Positions 17,896-27,312 of a DNA stretch of 64,000 nucleotides are shown piece after piece. This stretch comes from Acholeplasmatales bacterium (GTDB taxonomy: Bacteria > Bacillota_I > Bacilli_A > Acholeplasmatales > Anaeroplasmataceae): NCBI GenBank assembly GCA_900770055.1, contig CAAGJD010000133.1, forward strand, positions 59,553 to 123,552, written 5' to 3'. A program made the translations under genes and the position numbers. The stretch's first letter is position 1, and each line of letters begins with the position of its first letter. The notes beneath the pieces were generated by a model. It did no database searches. It had not been told where the DNA came from and worked only from the letters and a program-made list of their open reading frames with translations.

Positions 17896-18204
17896 ATGGG
17901 AGTAGAAGATTTCGCAAAATACGTTATAGATAATATGAATAGAGCTACATTAAGTAATGCTCTAAATATCAGCAATAAATTAAATGGCGGAGAATATTAT
18001 AACTTAGACGAATTTATAGCCGCTATAGATAAATGTGTGTCATTGCAATTAGCTAATAATAAAATTTCTAAAGCAGCTGCTTATAAAGTTTTAGATTCAT
18101 CATGTTCATTATCTAAAAAACTAAAAACAACATTTAAATATAATAAGCAAATGTTAGCAGATGATTATATTATAGATATTTGGAGAGCTATTAATGGATA
18201 TTAA
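17896..18204 (+). CDS. Hypothetical protein between clamp-loader genes
   Basis: 102 residues, ATG 17896 with CGGAGGA upstream. Helical, without a recognised motif. It lies between dnaX and the HolA-like gene and overlaps the latter, which makes a small clamp-loader or replisome accessory subunit a reasonable guess but nothing more. Confidence 0.65.
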   Translation: MGVEDFAKYVIDNMNRATLSNALNISNKLNGGEYYNLDEFIAAIDKCVSLQLANNKISKAAAYKVLDSSCSLSKKLKTTFKYNKQMLADDYIIDIWRAINGY

Positions 18205-19024
18205 ATTATTAAAAAGTGATATACTATCAAATAATATTCCAAAATTTTTAATATTTATTGAAGAAGAACAAGCTTTAGCAAAACAATATCTTACTGCTAT
18301 TTCTAAAACATTAAATAAAGAGTGCAAATATTATGATACAGCAGATAATGTAATATATGATATTCAAACAAATATAAAGTCAGATTGCATATATGTTATA
18401 TTAAACGATAAAAATTTATTAAATAATAGAAATTATATAGAATCTCTTAGATCTCTAAATAAGTATATAATAGTTAGATTAGATTCAGTTGATAAATCTA
18501 ACAACGTTTATAAGGAATATAAACAATTATTCGTAAATTTTAGTAAAATAGACAAATATGCTTTATTAGCATATGTTCAAAAGAAGTGTAAAGATAATAA
18601 AATATCTGTTAATCAAGATAAATTAGAGCAATTAATAGATAATTGTAATTATGATTTGGGTTGTATAATAAATGAACTAGATAAAATAATTACATTATCG
18701 CAAGAAAATTCAAACATATTATTTGATTATATGCTATATAATGGTTTTTCAGATTATAGACAAACTAATGTGTTTTTATTTATAAACCATATAATAGCTG
18801 GCGATATTTGTGTTTTTAGTGAAAAACAGAGATTGGTAGATTCTCCTATGGCAATATTATATAATTTATATAATACAGCAAGAAATAAATTTATAAAAGA
18901 TAAAGATTCTAGATGTTTAAGGATTATGCAAATTTGTAGTCAGTTATATAATTCTATAATAGATGGTACACTAAGTGATACATATGCCATAGATTATTTA
19001 TTATTGAGGTGTTTTGATGAGTAA
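18194..19024 (+). CDS. holA: Clamp-loader delta subunit-like protein (HolA-like)
   Basis: 276 residues. The opening FLIFIEEEQALAKQYLTAIS resembles the degenerate P-loop region of HolA (FLLYGxE-type start). This is followed by a strand/helix alternation, NKYIIVRLDSVDKSN, a three-helix segment containing DNCNYDLGCIINELDKII, and a helical collar domain. Delta has no functional Walker motifs and none is seen. Placement two genes after dnaX strongly supports the role. Shorter than E. coli HolA (343). Confidence 0.65.
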   Translation: MDIKLLKSDILSNNIPKFLIFIEEEQALAKQYLTAISKTLNKECKYYDTADNVIYDIQTNIKSDCIYVILNDKNLLNNRNYIESLRSLNKYIIVRLDSVDKSNNVYKEYKQLFVNFSKIDKYALLAYVQKKCKDNKISVNQDKLEQLIDNCNYDLGCIINELDKIITLSQENSNILFDYMLYNGFSDYRQTNVFLFINHIIAGDICVFSEKQRLVDSPMAILYNLYNTARNKFIKDKDSRCLRIMQICSQLYNSIIDGTLSDTYAIDYLLLRCFDE

Positions 19025-19670
19025 AGATTGGACTGGTAATTATAATTCAATATATAAAACTTTAGGTGCGAGTAGTCATAGTGTTGGTGAAAGAGAAGAG
19101 AATGATTTTTATGCTACTAATCCAAAAGCATTGGAGCTTCTTTTAGAAAAAGAAGAGTTTGCACATTTTGTGTATGAGCCAGCTGTAGGTCAAGGCCATT
19201 TAGCAGAGGTATTGAAAAATAACGGTTATACTGTAATTTGCAGTGATATTATAGATAGAGGCTATCCAAATACTGAGGTTAAAGATTTCTTAACTATAGA
19301 TAGTTTGGCAGTTAAAGGTGATATTATCACAAATCCACCTTATAAATACGCAGCTGAATTTGTTGAAAAAGCTATGCAATTAGTTGATGTTGGCGATAAA
19401 ATTGCTATGTTTTTAAAACTCCAGTTTTTAGAAGGAAAAGATAGGTATAAACTATTTAAAAAGTACCCTCCAAAGAAAATATATGTATTTTCTTCTAGAA
19501 TAACTTGCGCTAAAAATGGAGATTTTTATCAAAGAGATAATAATGGCAATATAAAGCTTGATAGACATGGAAATAAACTTGAAATTGGCAGTGCAGTTTG
19601 TTATGCTTGGTTTATTTGGGAGAAAGGTTCTAAATCATTACCAATAATAGATTGGCTTATAAATGAGTAA
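19017..19670 (+). CDS. DNA N6-adenine methyltransferase-like protein
   Basis: 217 residues from ATG 19017 (TTG 19014 is less likely). N-terminal TLGASSHSVGEREENDFYAT is characteristic of a phage methyltransferase group; motif I-like YEPAVGQGHLAEVL and catalytic DIITNPPYKYA are present. It would methylate adenine (NPPY). This is the second DNA methyltransferase in the block. Its start overlaps the HolA-like gene. Confidence 0.85.
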   Translation: MSKDWTGNYNSIYKTLGASSHSVGEREENDFYATNPKALELLLEKEEFAHFVYEPAVGQGHLAEVLKNNGYTVICSDIIDRGYPNTEVKDFLTIDSLAVKGDIITNPPYKYAAEFVEKAMQLVDVGDKIAMFLKLQFLEGKDRYKLFKKYPPKKIYVFSSRITCAKNGDFYQRDNNGNIKLDRHGNKLEIGSAVCYAWFIWEKGSKSLPIIDWLINE

Positions 19671-19783
19671 TATGAAAGTAGATATTACAAAAGAAGATTT
19701 TAATAGTAAATATTAAATTATTTTACTATAAAATATGCATAAAGTTAGTATGTATATAATTACCAAGCTTTGGAGGAAGTTAA

Positions 19784-20830
19784 ATGAAAGTTTTGCTTTA
19801 TAGTGATAACCACTGGACGCAATATTCATCTATAGTTAGACGAAGAGGAGAAAAATATTCTCTAAGACTAGAAAATCAAATACAATCTTTAAATTGGGTT
19901 GAACAAACAGCAATAGATTATGGTTGCAAGCAAATTATTTGTCTTGGAGATTTTTTTGATAAAGAAAGTCTTAATTCAGAAGAATTATCTGCATTAAATG
20001 AAATAAATTGGTCACAAGATATTTATCACTATTTTATTGTAGGAAATCATGAAATTGGTATAAATAATTTGAAGTATAATTCTGCTAAAGTGTTTAATAT
20101 GCTACAAAAGTGTGATACTATTAGTGAGCCACAATTTATGTCATATAATAATATTTTATTAATTCCATATGACTTAAATTCATCAAATAAATCAATTAAA
20201 GATTACTTTAATAATAATTGTATTCCAGAAAAACTAATTGTGTTAAGTCACAATGATATTAAAGGAATACAGTATGGTAAATACACATCTCAAAGTGGTT
20301 TTGATTTAAACGATATAGAGAATAATTGCGCTTTATTCATAAATGGCCATCTACATAATAATAAATATTTAAATGATAAAAAAACTATACTAAATTTAGG
20401 TAATTTAACAGGACAGAATTTTAGTGAAGATGCTAGTGTATACACACATAATATTTGCATATTAGATACAGATACTCTTAAAATTGAGTTAATTGAAAAT
20501 CCGTATGCTTTTAATTTTTATAAGTTAAATTTTACTAATAGCGATATAGTAAATATTAAAAATGATTTAAGTAAATTAAAGAATAATGCAGTTATTACAA
20601 TTAAAGCATTTGAAAAGCAATTAACAGACATAAGAAATATTTTACATAGTCTCAAAAATATAGTCGAGAGTCGTATAATTATTGAACCTGAGGTCATTGA
20701 GGGTCAATCTAGGAACACTGAAGAGTTGGTTAAATTAAACTATATCGAACAATTTAATGATTATATTTTGAACACTCTTGGAAACGATAAACTTGTATTA
20801 GAAGAATTGGAGGCTATAAATGTTAATTAA
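19784..20830 (+). CDS. sbcD: SbcD/Mre11-like nuclease (T4 gp47 type)
   Basis: 348 residues, ATG 19784 behind GGAGG. Metallophosphoesterase motifs occur in order: YSDNHW (D-x-H), LGDFFDK (GD), VGNHE, LSHND and NGHLHNN. It is paired and overlapping with the SbcC-like ATPase, the usual two-gene order. The complex processes DNA ends and hairpins in recombination-dependent replication. Confidence 0.9.
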   Translation: MKVLLYSDNHWTQYSSIVRRRGEKYSLRLENQIQSLNWVEQTAIDYGCKQIICLGDFFDKESLNSEELSALNEINWSQDIYHYFIVGNHEIGINNLKYNSAKVFNMLQKCDTISEPQFMSYNNILLIPYDLNSSNKSIKDYFNNNCIPEKLIVLSHNDIKGIQYGKYTSQSGFDLNDIENNCALFINGHLHNNKYLNDKKTILNLGNLTGQNFSEDASVYTHNICILDTDTLKIELIENPYAFNFYKLNFTNSDIVNIKNDLSKLKNNAVITIKAFEKQLTDIRNILHSLKNIVESRIIIEPEVIEGQSRNTEELVKLNYIEQFNDYILNTLGNDKLVLEELEAINVN

Positions 20831-22688
20831 ATTTAAGAAAATAGTCTTAAATAATTTCTTATCATTTGGTTATTCTGAACTAGATTTAACAGATGGTGGT
20901 TATACTCTTGTTTCTGGTATAAATAACAATAAAGACGATTTAGCTAAATCAAATGGCTCTGGTAAATCAAGTATATGGGAAGCAATATCTTGGTCTTTAA
21001 CTGGTAAGACAATTCGTGAATGTAAAGATATAGTTAATATTTATGCTAATGATGGGGCTTATGTAGAGTTAGAATTTTCTATAGATTCTGATGAATATAA
21101 AGTTATAAGATCTAAGGATCACAGTAAATATAAAACTAATTTGAAGATTTTTATAAATGGCGAAGATAAATCAGGCAAAGGTATTAAAGATTCTGAAAAA
21201 CTTTTAGCTGAATATATTCCAGATTTAACTTCAACGTTACTAGGTTCTGTTATAATTCTTGGTCAAGGTTTACCTCAAAGATTTTCAAATAATACACCTT
21301 CGGGTCGTAAAGATGTCTTAGAGACATTATCTAAATCAGATTTTATGATTGAGGATATTAAAAACAAATTAACTGTTCGTAAATCAGATTTATCAAATCA
21401 AATTCGTTCTTTTGAAGACGATAATCTTATTTGTAATACAAAACTTATAGAATTAGATAAAACATTATCACAAACTGAGTCAAAATTAAGTGAATTATTA
21501 TCTACTGATTTTAATACTAAAATTATAGATTTAAAAGAACAGCTAGATAAACTTAATATTGAGTTTAATAAGAAGTCTAAAGAATATGATGAGAAAATTG
21601 AAAGACTTGACAATCTAAGGTTAGAATATTCTAGCGTATCAAATATTAAAAATAATGAACTATTAGAAATAAATAAATTATATGCTGATAAAATTGATAT
21701 AATTAAATCTGATATATCAAAACTAAGTGCAGAAATTGCAGTTAATACATCTGAATTAAATAGATTAAAAAATATAAAAGATATATGTCCAACATGCGGT
21801 CAAAAGATACCTAATATTGAGAAACCAGATACAACTAATTTAGAGCAAATATTGCTTGATTTAAAAGGTAGTATAAATAGTAAAAATTTTGAAATAAGTA
21901 AACTTAATAAACAACTAGATGGTGAGAAACAGTCACTATTAGTTAAATATGGTTCTAAAATTGAAGAATTGGAGTTAAGAGGTAAAGTCGTTGCTCAGGA
22001 AGTAAAGACTTTAAAACAAATTATAGATAATCTAACCGCTGATAAGGTAACATATCAATCATCTATAGCTGTAGCCGAGCAAACAAAAATAACAATTGAA
22101 GATAATATTAAAAATTTAAAAGAAACGTTAAATAGCTTGAATCTTGAAAAATATAATTTATCTAATAAAATATTGTATATTAATAATATAAAAGAAGAAA
22201 CTCAAAAGAGACTTGAAGTTGTTAATCGTATGTATATGATAGCAATACGAGACTTTAGAGGTTTTCTACTTACAAATATAATTGAATTTATCAATAAAAA
22301 ATCTAAAGAGTACTGTAAAGACATTTTTGAAACAGATAAACTTGAATTTATATTAGATGGAAATTACATAAATATTTTTTATGATAATAAACAATATGAA
22401 AATTTATCTGGCGGAGAAAAACAAAAGGTAGATTTGATTGTACAGTTTGCAATTAGAGATATGTTATGTAAATTTTTAAATTTTAGTTCTAATATAATCG
22501 TTTTAGACGAAATATTTGATAATCTAGATTCTCTTGGTTGTCAAAAAGTTCTTAATGTTATTTCTAAAAAACTGTCAGACATTGATAGTATCTATATAGT
22601 AACCCATCACTCAGACATAGATTTACCGATTGATAATGAAATTATTGTTATTAAAAACGAAAATGGTATTAGTGAGATAAAACAATGA
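20820..22688 (+). CDS. sbcC: SbcC/Rad50-like ATPase (T4 gp46 type)
   Basis: 622 residues. Walker A SNGSGKSS is near residue 44, followed by a Q-loop region, long coiled coils, a zinc hook CPTC at about 323-326, ABC signature LSGGEK near 528, and Walker B NIIVLDEIFDNLD near 560 with a switch-type THHSD near the end. The architecture is complete. It is the ATPase partner of the upstream nuclease. Confidence 0.93.
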   Translation: MLIKFKKIVLNNFLSFGYSELDLTDGGYTLVSGINNNKDDLAKSNGSGKSSIWEAISWSLTGKTIRECKDIVNIYANDGAYVELEFSIDSDEYKVIRSKDHSKYKTNLKIFINGEDKSGKGIKDSEKLLAEYIPDLTSTLLGSVIILGQGLPQRFSNNTPSGRKDVLETLSKSDFMIEDIKNKLTVRKSDLSNQIRSFEDDNLICNTKLIELDKTLSQTESKLSELLSTDFNTKIIDLKEQLDKLNIEFNKKSKEYDEKIERLDNLRLEYSSVSNIKNNELLEINKLYADKIDIIKSDISKLSAEIAVNTSELNRLKNIKDICPTCGQKIPNIEKPDTTNLEQILLDLKGSINSKNFEISKLNKQLDGEKQSLLVKYGSKIEELELRGKVVAQEVKTLKQIIDNLTADKVTYQSSIAVAEQTKITIEDNIKNLKETLNSLNLEKYNLSNKILYINNIKEETQKRLEVVNRMYMIAIRDFRGFLLTNIIEFINKKSKEYCKDIFETDKLEFILDGNYINIFYDNKQYENLSGGEKQKVDLIVQFAIRDMLCKFLNFSSNIIVLDEIFDNLDSLGCQKVLNVISKKLSDIDSIYIVTHHSDIDLPIDNEIIVIKNENGISEIKQ

Positions 22689-23539
22689 TTTTTAAAAAAC
22701 CAAAATTAACATATACTGAGATGTGTATTTACATAGATAAACATGCATATGAACCTGATTGTGATGATAATTTGATTTATGAGTACTTATATCATATAAT
22801 ATATATGCTTGCTAGAAAAAGTGGTTATTTTAATGCTGAACATTATTATAATGATTTTGCTATACAATCTGCTAGTAAAATATTTATGAGATATAAAAAT
22901 CCAAAACAATATATAATAGATGATGCTACTGGCGAACCAAAACTTACAAAAATTATAAGTGTACTCAATTACATTAAAAGTAAATTATATCCGATGAAGG
23001 TTGAATTTGAGCAAAGTAATTATTCACAAACTTATAATTATAATGAAGACGATTTATCTGAACCAATTGAATATATGTTTGTTAAAAAGCTTAGTACTGA
23101 TGATGCTATGCATAAACTAGAATTCACAGATTATTTAAATAGAATAGTTATAATAATTCGTAAAGAATTAAAAAAGATACCATATGTTAATAATAAGGTT
23201 GCTTGGAGAAATATATATATAAGTTGTTTATTAACAATATTAAATTCTATTACACTTAGTAATAAAAATAAAGAAAAACTATATATAAAAAATAATTATA
23301 TGTATACTAAAGAGTCTTATGTTGAAAAAGTTTTCAGAGAAGAATCAAGCGATCCAGTTCTATTATACCACTTAGATCAAACTATGAAACCATATATATT
23401 TGTATTAACAAATAAAGTAAAACGTGTTTTAGCTAATGATTTAAGTAGCATGATTAAATCTTGGGAACCACCTAGTGAAATGATTAAAAATATGCTATTT
23501 ACAGTATATGAAGAAAATAGTAGTGGAGAAGACAGATGA
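22685..23539 (+). CDS. Conserved phage protein of unknown function
   Basis: 284 residues overlapping sbcC by 4 nt. Opens with FKKPKLTYTEMCIYIDKH, a start I associate with a conserved protein of Firmicutes phages, then a helical region (NDFAIQSASKIFMRYKN). The helical repeats and lack of catalytic motifs leave a sigma-like or transcription-related role possible, but no motif proves it. Confidence 0.7.
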   Translation: MIFKKPKLTYTEMCIYIDKHAYEPDCDDNLIYEYLYHIIYMLARKSGYFNAEHYYNDFAIQSASKIFMRYKNPKQYIIDDATGEPKLTKIISVLNYIKSKLYPMKVEFEQSNYSQTYNYNEDDLSEPIEYMFVKKLSTDDAMHKLEFTDYLNRIVIIIRKELKKIPYVNNKVAWRNIYISCLLTILNSITLSNKNKEKLYIKNNYMYTKESYVEKVFREESSDPVLLYHLDQTMKPYIFVLTNKVKRVLANDLSSMIKSWEPPSEMIKNMLFTVYEENSSGEDR

Positions 23540-23913
23540 ATATAAATAAAGAATTAAATAATTTAAAATCTACTAATATATATTCACTCATGTTATTTGC
23601 AATGTATAAGCTTATAAATATTCCAGAGTATTCTTCGCTAAGTGAATTAGTTTATATTTTAGATAAAGATAGTTTTTTAGATTTATGCGAATATTTTGGT
23701 GGTACAACAATAAAGATTCCAACAATACATGAGCTTAAATCTTTAACATATGCATTACTTTTATATCAATACGTAAATATTGATGGGATGGATTATGACG
23801 AAGCTTTAAAATTAATTGGTCATGATTCAACAGAATTACGTGAAGTTAAAACTAATTATATTAATTTATGCGAAGTTTTAAAAAATTATAAATTTGATTT
23901 AAATGGTAATTAA
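23536..23913 (+). CDS. Mor-like transcription activator domain protein (tentative)
   Basis: 125 residues. The segment FLDLCEYFGGTTIKIPTIHE resembles the beta-strand linker of Mor/C-type activators (GG-x-x-I-x-IP), followed by helices with an HTH-like LKSLTYALLLYQYVN and DYDEALKLIG. It would be a phage middle/late gene activator. Coupled to the previous gene (ATGA). Confidence 0.5.
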   Translation: MNINKELNNLKSTNIYSLMLFAMYKLINIPEYSSLSELVYILDKDSFLDLCEYFGGTTIKIPTIHELKSLTYALLLYQYVNIDGMDYDEALKLIGHDSTELREVKTNYINLCEVLKNYKFDLNGN

Positions 23914-24115
23914 AATGTTAAAACAAGAGCTAAATGTAATATTAAATGATTTAAATAAAAGGAATAGAAGTAAGTCACAAATGCTAGAGCAATTTGTATC
24001 TAATAGATTAGACGCTTCACTTAATACATATTATTCTGAATTATTAGAAAGCTATGAATTTTTAAAATCACGTAATCAACTTAAACTTGCTAAAAAGATT
24101 AATAGGAGGTTATAA
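23903..24115 (+). CDS. Small hypothetical basic helical protein
   Basis: 70 residues from ATG 23903, or 66 from ATG 23915. Lys/Asn rich and helical, without a recognised motif. Its 3' end carries the AGGAGG used by the next gene. Confidence 0.6.
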   Translation: MVIKMLKQELNVILNDLNKRNRSKSQMLEQFVSNRLDASLNTYYSELLESYEFLKSRNQLKLAKKINRRL

Positions 24116-24116
24116 T

Positions 24117-24446
24117 GTGTTTAACTTAATAACAGATTTACATACTTTAACTAGTATTCCAACTGCATCTTTGGATAAATTAGTTGAAAAAAGCATATGG
24201 TGTATATGTAGTGATGTTGAAGAGTCAATTTTAGATAAAGATAATATAACTAAAATAGATATTGGTATTGGTGATTTGTATATTAAATTAGAAGATGATT
24301 TAATTAAATATAAGTTTATACCATCTTCACAATTAGAATCAGCTATAAAAGATACAGTACTATGCGGTAAAAATATTTTAACAGATACAATTGAAACTAC
24401 ATTAGCTGATAGGTTTGTAAATACATATAAGGACTTATTTCAATGA
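24117..24446 (+). CDS. Small hypothetical protein
   Basis: 110 residues from GTG 24117, which follows AGGAGG at a standard distance; the longer frame from TTG 24087 runs through that ribosome-binding site. A strand-rich centre (ITKIDIGIGDLYIKLEDD) is flanked by helices. No family recognised. Confidence 0.65.
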   Translation: MFNLITDLHTLTSIPTASLDKLVEKSIWCICSDVEESILDKDNITKIDIGIGDLYIKLEDDLIKYKFIPSSQLESAIKDTVLCGKNILTDTIETTLADRFVNTYKDLFQ

Positions 24447-24976
24447 GTAATAATGATTTAATCAGTACTAATAATAATGAAATTATAATTGATACTCTTC
24501 CATTAGATTTACAAACAGCAGAAGTTGCTCAAAAAATTTTAGATGAACAAGATATTGATAAAGTTAAAGATTTAACTCATTTGTTTAATCTTAATCAATC
24601 TAAGAAGAATGTGCTTAGAGTAATGAGATTAAATGGTTTACTTGATAAAGTTTCAGATCAAATTATTGAGAGATTTGAAAAAAGACCTGGTGAGTTTTCT
24701 AATTCAGACTTATTACAATATATGCAAGTAGTTCAAGCTTCTATAGATAGAGCAAATAAGAGTGTTAATTTGGTTGAAGAAGCACCAATAATTAGTTTAA
24801 ATCAACAAAATATAAATGTAAATATAAATAAAGCTGATGAGTTAGACAGAGAATCTAAGAGTAGAGTTATAGATGCTGTAACAGCATTATTATCACAAAT
24901 TAATAAAGAACAAACATCTAATTTTGATTATATTGTAGAAAATAATGAAGGAGAAATAGACAATGACAAAATTTGA
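24443..24976 (+). CDS. Conserved hypothetical helical protein
   Basis: 177 residues, ATGA-coupled. An acidic N-terminus leads to a helical core (LTHLFNLNQSKKNVLRVMRL) and a C-terminal segment INVNINKADELDRESKSRVI. I considered a small terminase subunit because of the size, but there is no HTH and no large subunit beside it. Function unknown. Confidence 0.65.
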   Translation: MSNNDLISTNNNEIIIDTLPLDLQTAEVAQKILDEQDIDKVKDLTHLFNLNQSKKNVLRVMRLNGLLDKVSDQIIERFEKRPGEFSNSDLLQYMQVVQASIDRANKSVNLVEEAPIISLNQQNINVNINKADELDRESKSRVIDAVTALLSQINKEQTSNFDYIVENNEGEIDNDKI

Positions 24977-25163
24977 AGATAATATTAATGATGAAACAAA
25001 AGAAGTTTCAACAGTTAAATCAAATGAACCTGCTAAAGAACCTACTAAAGAAGATATATTAAAAGCATATAGACAGCTAGATGAAAAATATAGTAAATTA
25101 TTTAGAGCATATGCAAATCTTTTAGATCTGTATCTTGGTAATATGCCACAGGGTGAAATATGA
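24963..25163 (+). CDS. Small acidic/lysine-rich hypothetical protein
   Basis: 66 residues. A disordered charged N-terminus with a SNEPAKEPTKED stretch is followed by one helix (LDEKYSKLFRAYANLLDLYL). Overlaps both neighbours; no motif. Confidence 0.6.
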   Translation: MTKFEDNINDETKEVSTVKSNEPAKEPTKEDILKAYRQLDEKYSKLFRAYANLLDLYLGNMPQGEI

Positions 25164-25381
25164 TACTATTATTTAATCTTAAAAGTGGTAATAAGCTTGA
25201 AATTACACTTAAAACAGAATTAACACCAATTGGATTTAGACAATTATTGACAATTTTACAAAGAGATAAATGTATTACTGACAGTAATTTATGCGATGGT
25301 TGCTATTATATAAATATGGATGAAGTAGAAACTGTATCTATGACTGAAAAGAAAACTAATCGTAAATTAATTAAGGAATAA
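25160..25381 (+). CDS. Small hypothetical protein
   Basis: 73 residues, beta-rich (LLFNLKSGNKLEITLKTE), with a CITDSNLCDGCYYINMDEVE segment. ATGA overlap with the preceding gene. No family recognised. Confidence 0.6.
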   Translation: MILLFNLKSGNKLEITLKTELTPIGFRQLLTILQRDKCITDSNLCDGCYYINMDEVETVSMTEKKTNRKLIKE

Positions 25382-25385
25382 TATA

Positions 25386-26609
25386 ATGGTTAATTTAATT
25401 AAAGAATTTCCAGAAGAACTCAAATTACATAAAGGTGAAACATATAAGGAATATCAGACAAGAGTTGTTTCAAGTAGAAAAAAATTTGGACTAACTTGGT
25501 CTGATATAAGAGATTTAATTAACTCTGAATGTAATTTAAGTCACGATGAAAGCACATATAGAAAATATTATTATAGACATGTAAAAAATAAATTAGATAA
25601 TAATATTGAGTTAAACGAAGTTGACTCATATACTAATATAGATTCTAATATTGAATCTGAAACTTGGCTTAAAATTAAAAAAGAAAGATATAAAAATTCA
25701 GATACTTTAACTCAAACAAACGCATTTATAAGACGTTTATCTAGGGAAGAGACACTAATAGAAATAGCGCATGATGCTGCTTCTCAAATAAGTAGTAAAA
25801 AACTTTTAGATATATATAATGAACCCCTTTTTATAAAATCTGGTAAATCTGCAGCTATATTGCAGTTAAGTGATTGGCATTATGGTATTGAGTGTAATAA
25901 TTATTGGAATCATTATAATCCAGATATAGCTAAGCAAAGAGTTACAACTCTTAGAAATAAAGTTATACAAAAGTGTGCACAAAATAATTGTAAAGAGATA
26001 CATGTGGTTAATCTTTCTGATTTAATTTCAGGTAGAATTCATCTATCTATACGTCTTCAAAATAGAATTGATGTAATTACTCAAATTATAGAAGTATCAG
26101 AGATGGTAGCTGAGCTTCTTACAGATCTATCTAAATATATGGAAGTTCATTACTATGATTGTTTAGATAATCATAGTAGAATTGAACCAAATAAAAAAGA
26201 CTCTCTAGATCTAGAGTCACTTGTAAGAATTATACCATGGTATCTTAAATCTAGAATCACATCATCTAATATACATATACATGATAATGAATTTAGTGAT
26301 GACATAATATCATTTAAGTGCTTAGATTATAATATAGTTGGTGTACATGGAGATAACGATAAACCAATAAAAGTTGTAGATAATCTTACACTTTTAACAC
26401 ATCAGCATTATGATCTAGTACTCACTGCTCATTTACACCACTTTGGTGGGGATGAAAAGAATCAAACACTTGTAGTTAGTAACGGTTCTCTAATGGGTAC
26501 TGATTCATATGCAGAAAAACTCAGATTAAGCAGTAGACCTTCTCAAAATCTTATTATAGTTACAGGTGAGTCTGTTGCTGATTCAATTCATAGAATACTT
26601 TTAGATTAG
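25386..26609 (+). CDS. Phage metallophosphoesterase with N-terminal DNA-binding-like region
   Basis: 407 residues. The N-terminal 80 residues (KFGLTWSDIRDLINSECNLS) look like an HTH domain common in phage and integrative-element proteins. The C-terminal domain has calcineurin-like motifs: LSDWHYG (D-x-H), NLSDLISG, LDNHSR, VHGDND, AHLHHFGG. It should hydrolyse phosphodiesters or nucleotides; the target is unknown. It ends with TAG, showing that TAG is a normal stop here. Confidence 0.8.
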   Translation: MVNLIKEFPEELKLHKGETYKEYQTRVVSSRKKFGLTWSDIRDLINSECNLSHDESTYRKYYYRHVKNKLDNNIELNEVDSYTNIDSNIESETWLKIKKERYKNSDTLTQTNAFIRRLSREETLIEIAHDAASQISSKKLLDIYNEPLFIKSGKSAAILQLSDWHYGIECNNYWNHYNPDIAKQRVTTLRNKVIQKCAQNNCKEIHVVNLSDLISGRIHLSIRLQNRIDVITQIIEVSEMVAELLTDLSKYMEVHYYDCLDNHSRIEPNKKDSLDLESLVRIIPWYLKSRITSSNIHIHDNEFSDDIISFKCLDYNIVGVHGDNDKPIKVVDNLTLLTHQHYDLVLTAHLHHFGGDEKNQTLVVSNGSLMGTDSYAEKLRLSSRPSQNLIIVTGESVADSIHRILLD

Positions 26610-26666
26610 AATATATAAAGTATTAAAAAACACATTACAAATTTTAAATAAATTTAATAAGATATA

Positions 26667-26689
26667 GGTAAGTCCCTTGAGGTAAGTCC
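26667..26689 (+). repeat. Tandem GGTAAGTCC pair before a ribosome-binding site
   Basis: GGTAAGTCC occurs at 26667-26675 and 26681-26689 (period 14) in a 99-bp gap, immediately before the AAGGAG of the next gene. Flanking ATAGG/CCTAT can pair. It may be a translational or transcriptional control site; unproven. Confidence 0.35.
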
Positions 26690-26708
26690 TATAGTAAGGA
26701 GTAAATTA

Positions 26709-27182
26709 ATGAAATTTTATAGCGAAACACTAGATAAATTATTTAACACAGAAGATGAACTTAATTTAGAGGAAAAAGCTTATTTAGATAAACAGAAAAA
26801 ACTTGAAGAAGAAGCTAAAAGAAGAGAAGCTGAACAGAAACAAGCACAAAGTGCACTAGAACAATCTAAAAAGCAGTATGCAGATGCTATTGAACAAGCA
26901 GATGAGAAAGTTAGCGAAGCTTATAAAAATTTAGAATTAGCTAAAGAGCAAGCTAAAACTATATCTGAAGCTTATATAAAGGAGTTAGATAGTATACTTG
27001 AACCTGCTAAGAAAGCAGTACAAAGTGCAGAAGCTGAAAAATTTAAAGCTATTAAACAGTTTAATGAAAAATTCGGTGTGTATAGAGTTAATTATACTGG
27101 TAATAGAGCGGCTGAAGAGTATGCACGTGCAAGAAGTATGTTTAATGATGTATTTCAAATATTCGATGGATTTTTTAGATAA
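26709..27182 (+). CDS. Coiled-coil protein
   Basis: 157 residues, ATG 26709 behind AAGGAG. Residues about 15-125 form a long Lys/Glu/Ala/Gln coiled coil; the end (ARSMFNDVFQIFDGFFR) is aromatic. No catalytic motif. It is followed by a strong terminator, so it closes the replication transcript. Confidence 0.75.
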   Translation: MKFYSETLDKLFNTEDELNLEEKAYLDKQKKLEEEAKRREAEQKQAQSALEQSKKQYADAIEQADEKVSEAYKNLELAKEQAKTISEAYIKELDSILEPAKKAVQSAEAEKFKAIKQFNEKFGVYRVNYTGNRAAEEYARARSMFNDVFQIFDGFFR

Positions 27183-27222
27183 AATATAAAGTAAATATAA
27201 TAATTATTTGTAATGTGTTTTT

Positions 27223-27260
27223 AGCAATTAGTAAGTAATATTTACTAATTGCTTTTTTAT
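27223..27260 (+). terminator. Rho-independent terminator
   Basis: A 12-bp perfect stem (27223-27234 with 27242-27253) is followed by a T-rich tract (TTTTTTAT). It separates the replication operon from the ThyX gene. Confidence 0.9.
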
Positions 27261-27312
27261 TTACAATTGTTGATTGTATATTATTATAACAGTGTTTAAG
27301 GAGGTATTAATA

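Noticed and set aside
24443..24976. Small terminase subunit
   Set aside because: Size only; no HTH, no large subunit or portal nearby.
27267..27290. Promoter upstream of ThyX
   Set aside because: TTGTTG/TTGATT and TATAAC are present but no pair has acceptable spacing, so it was not listed.
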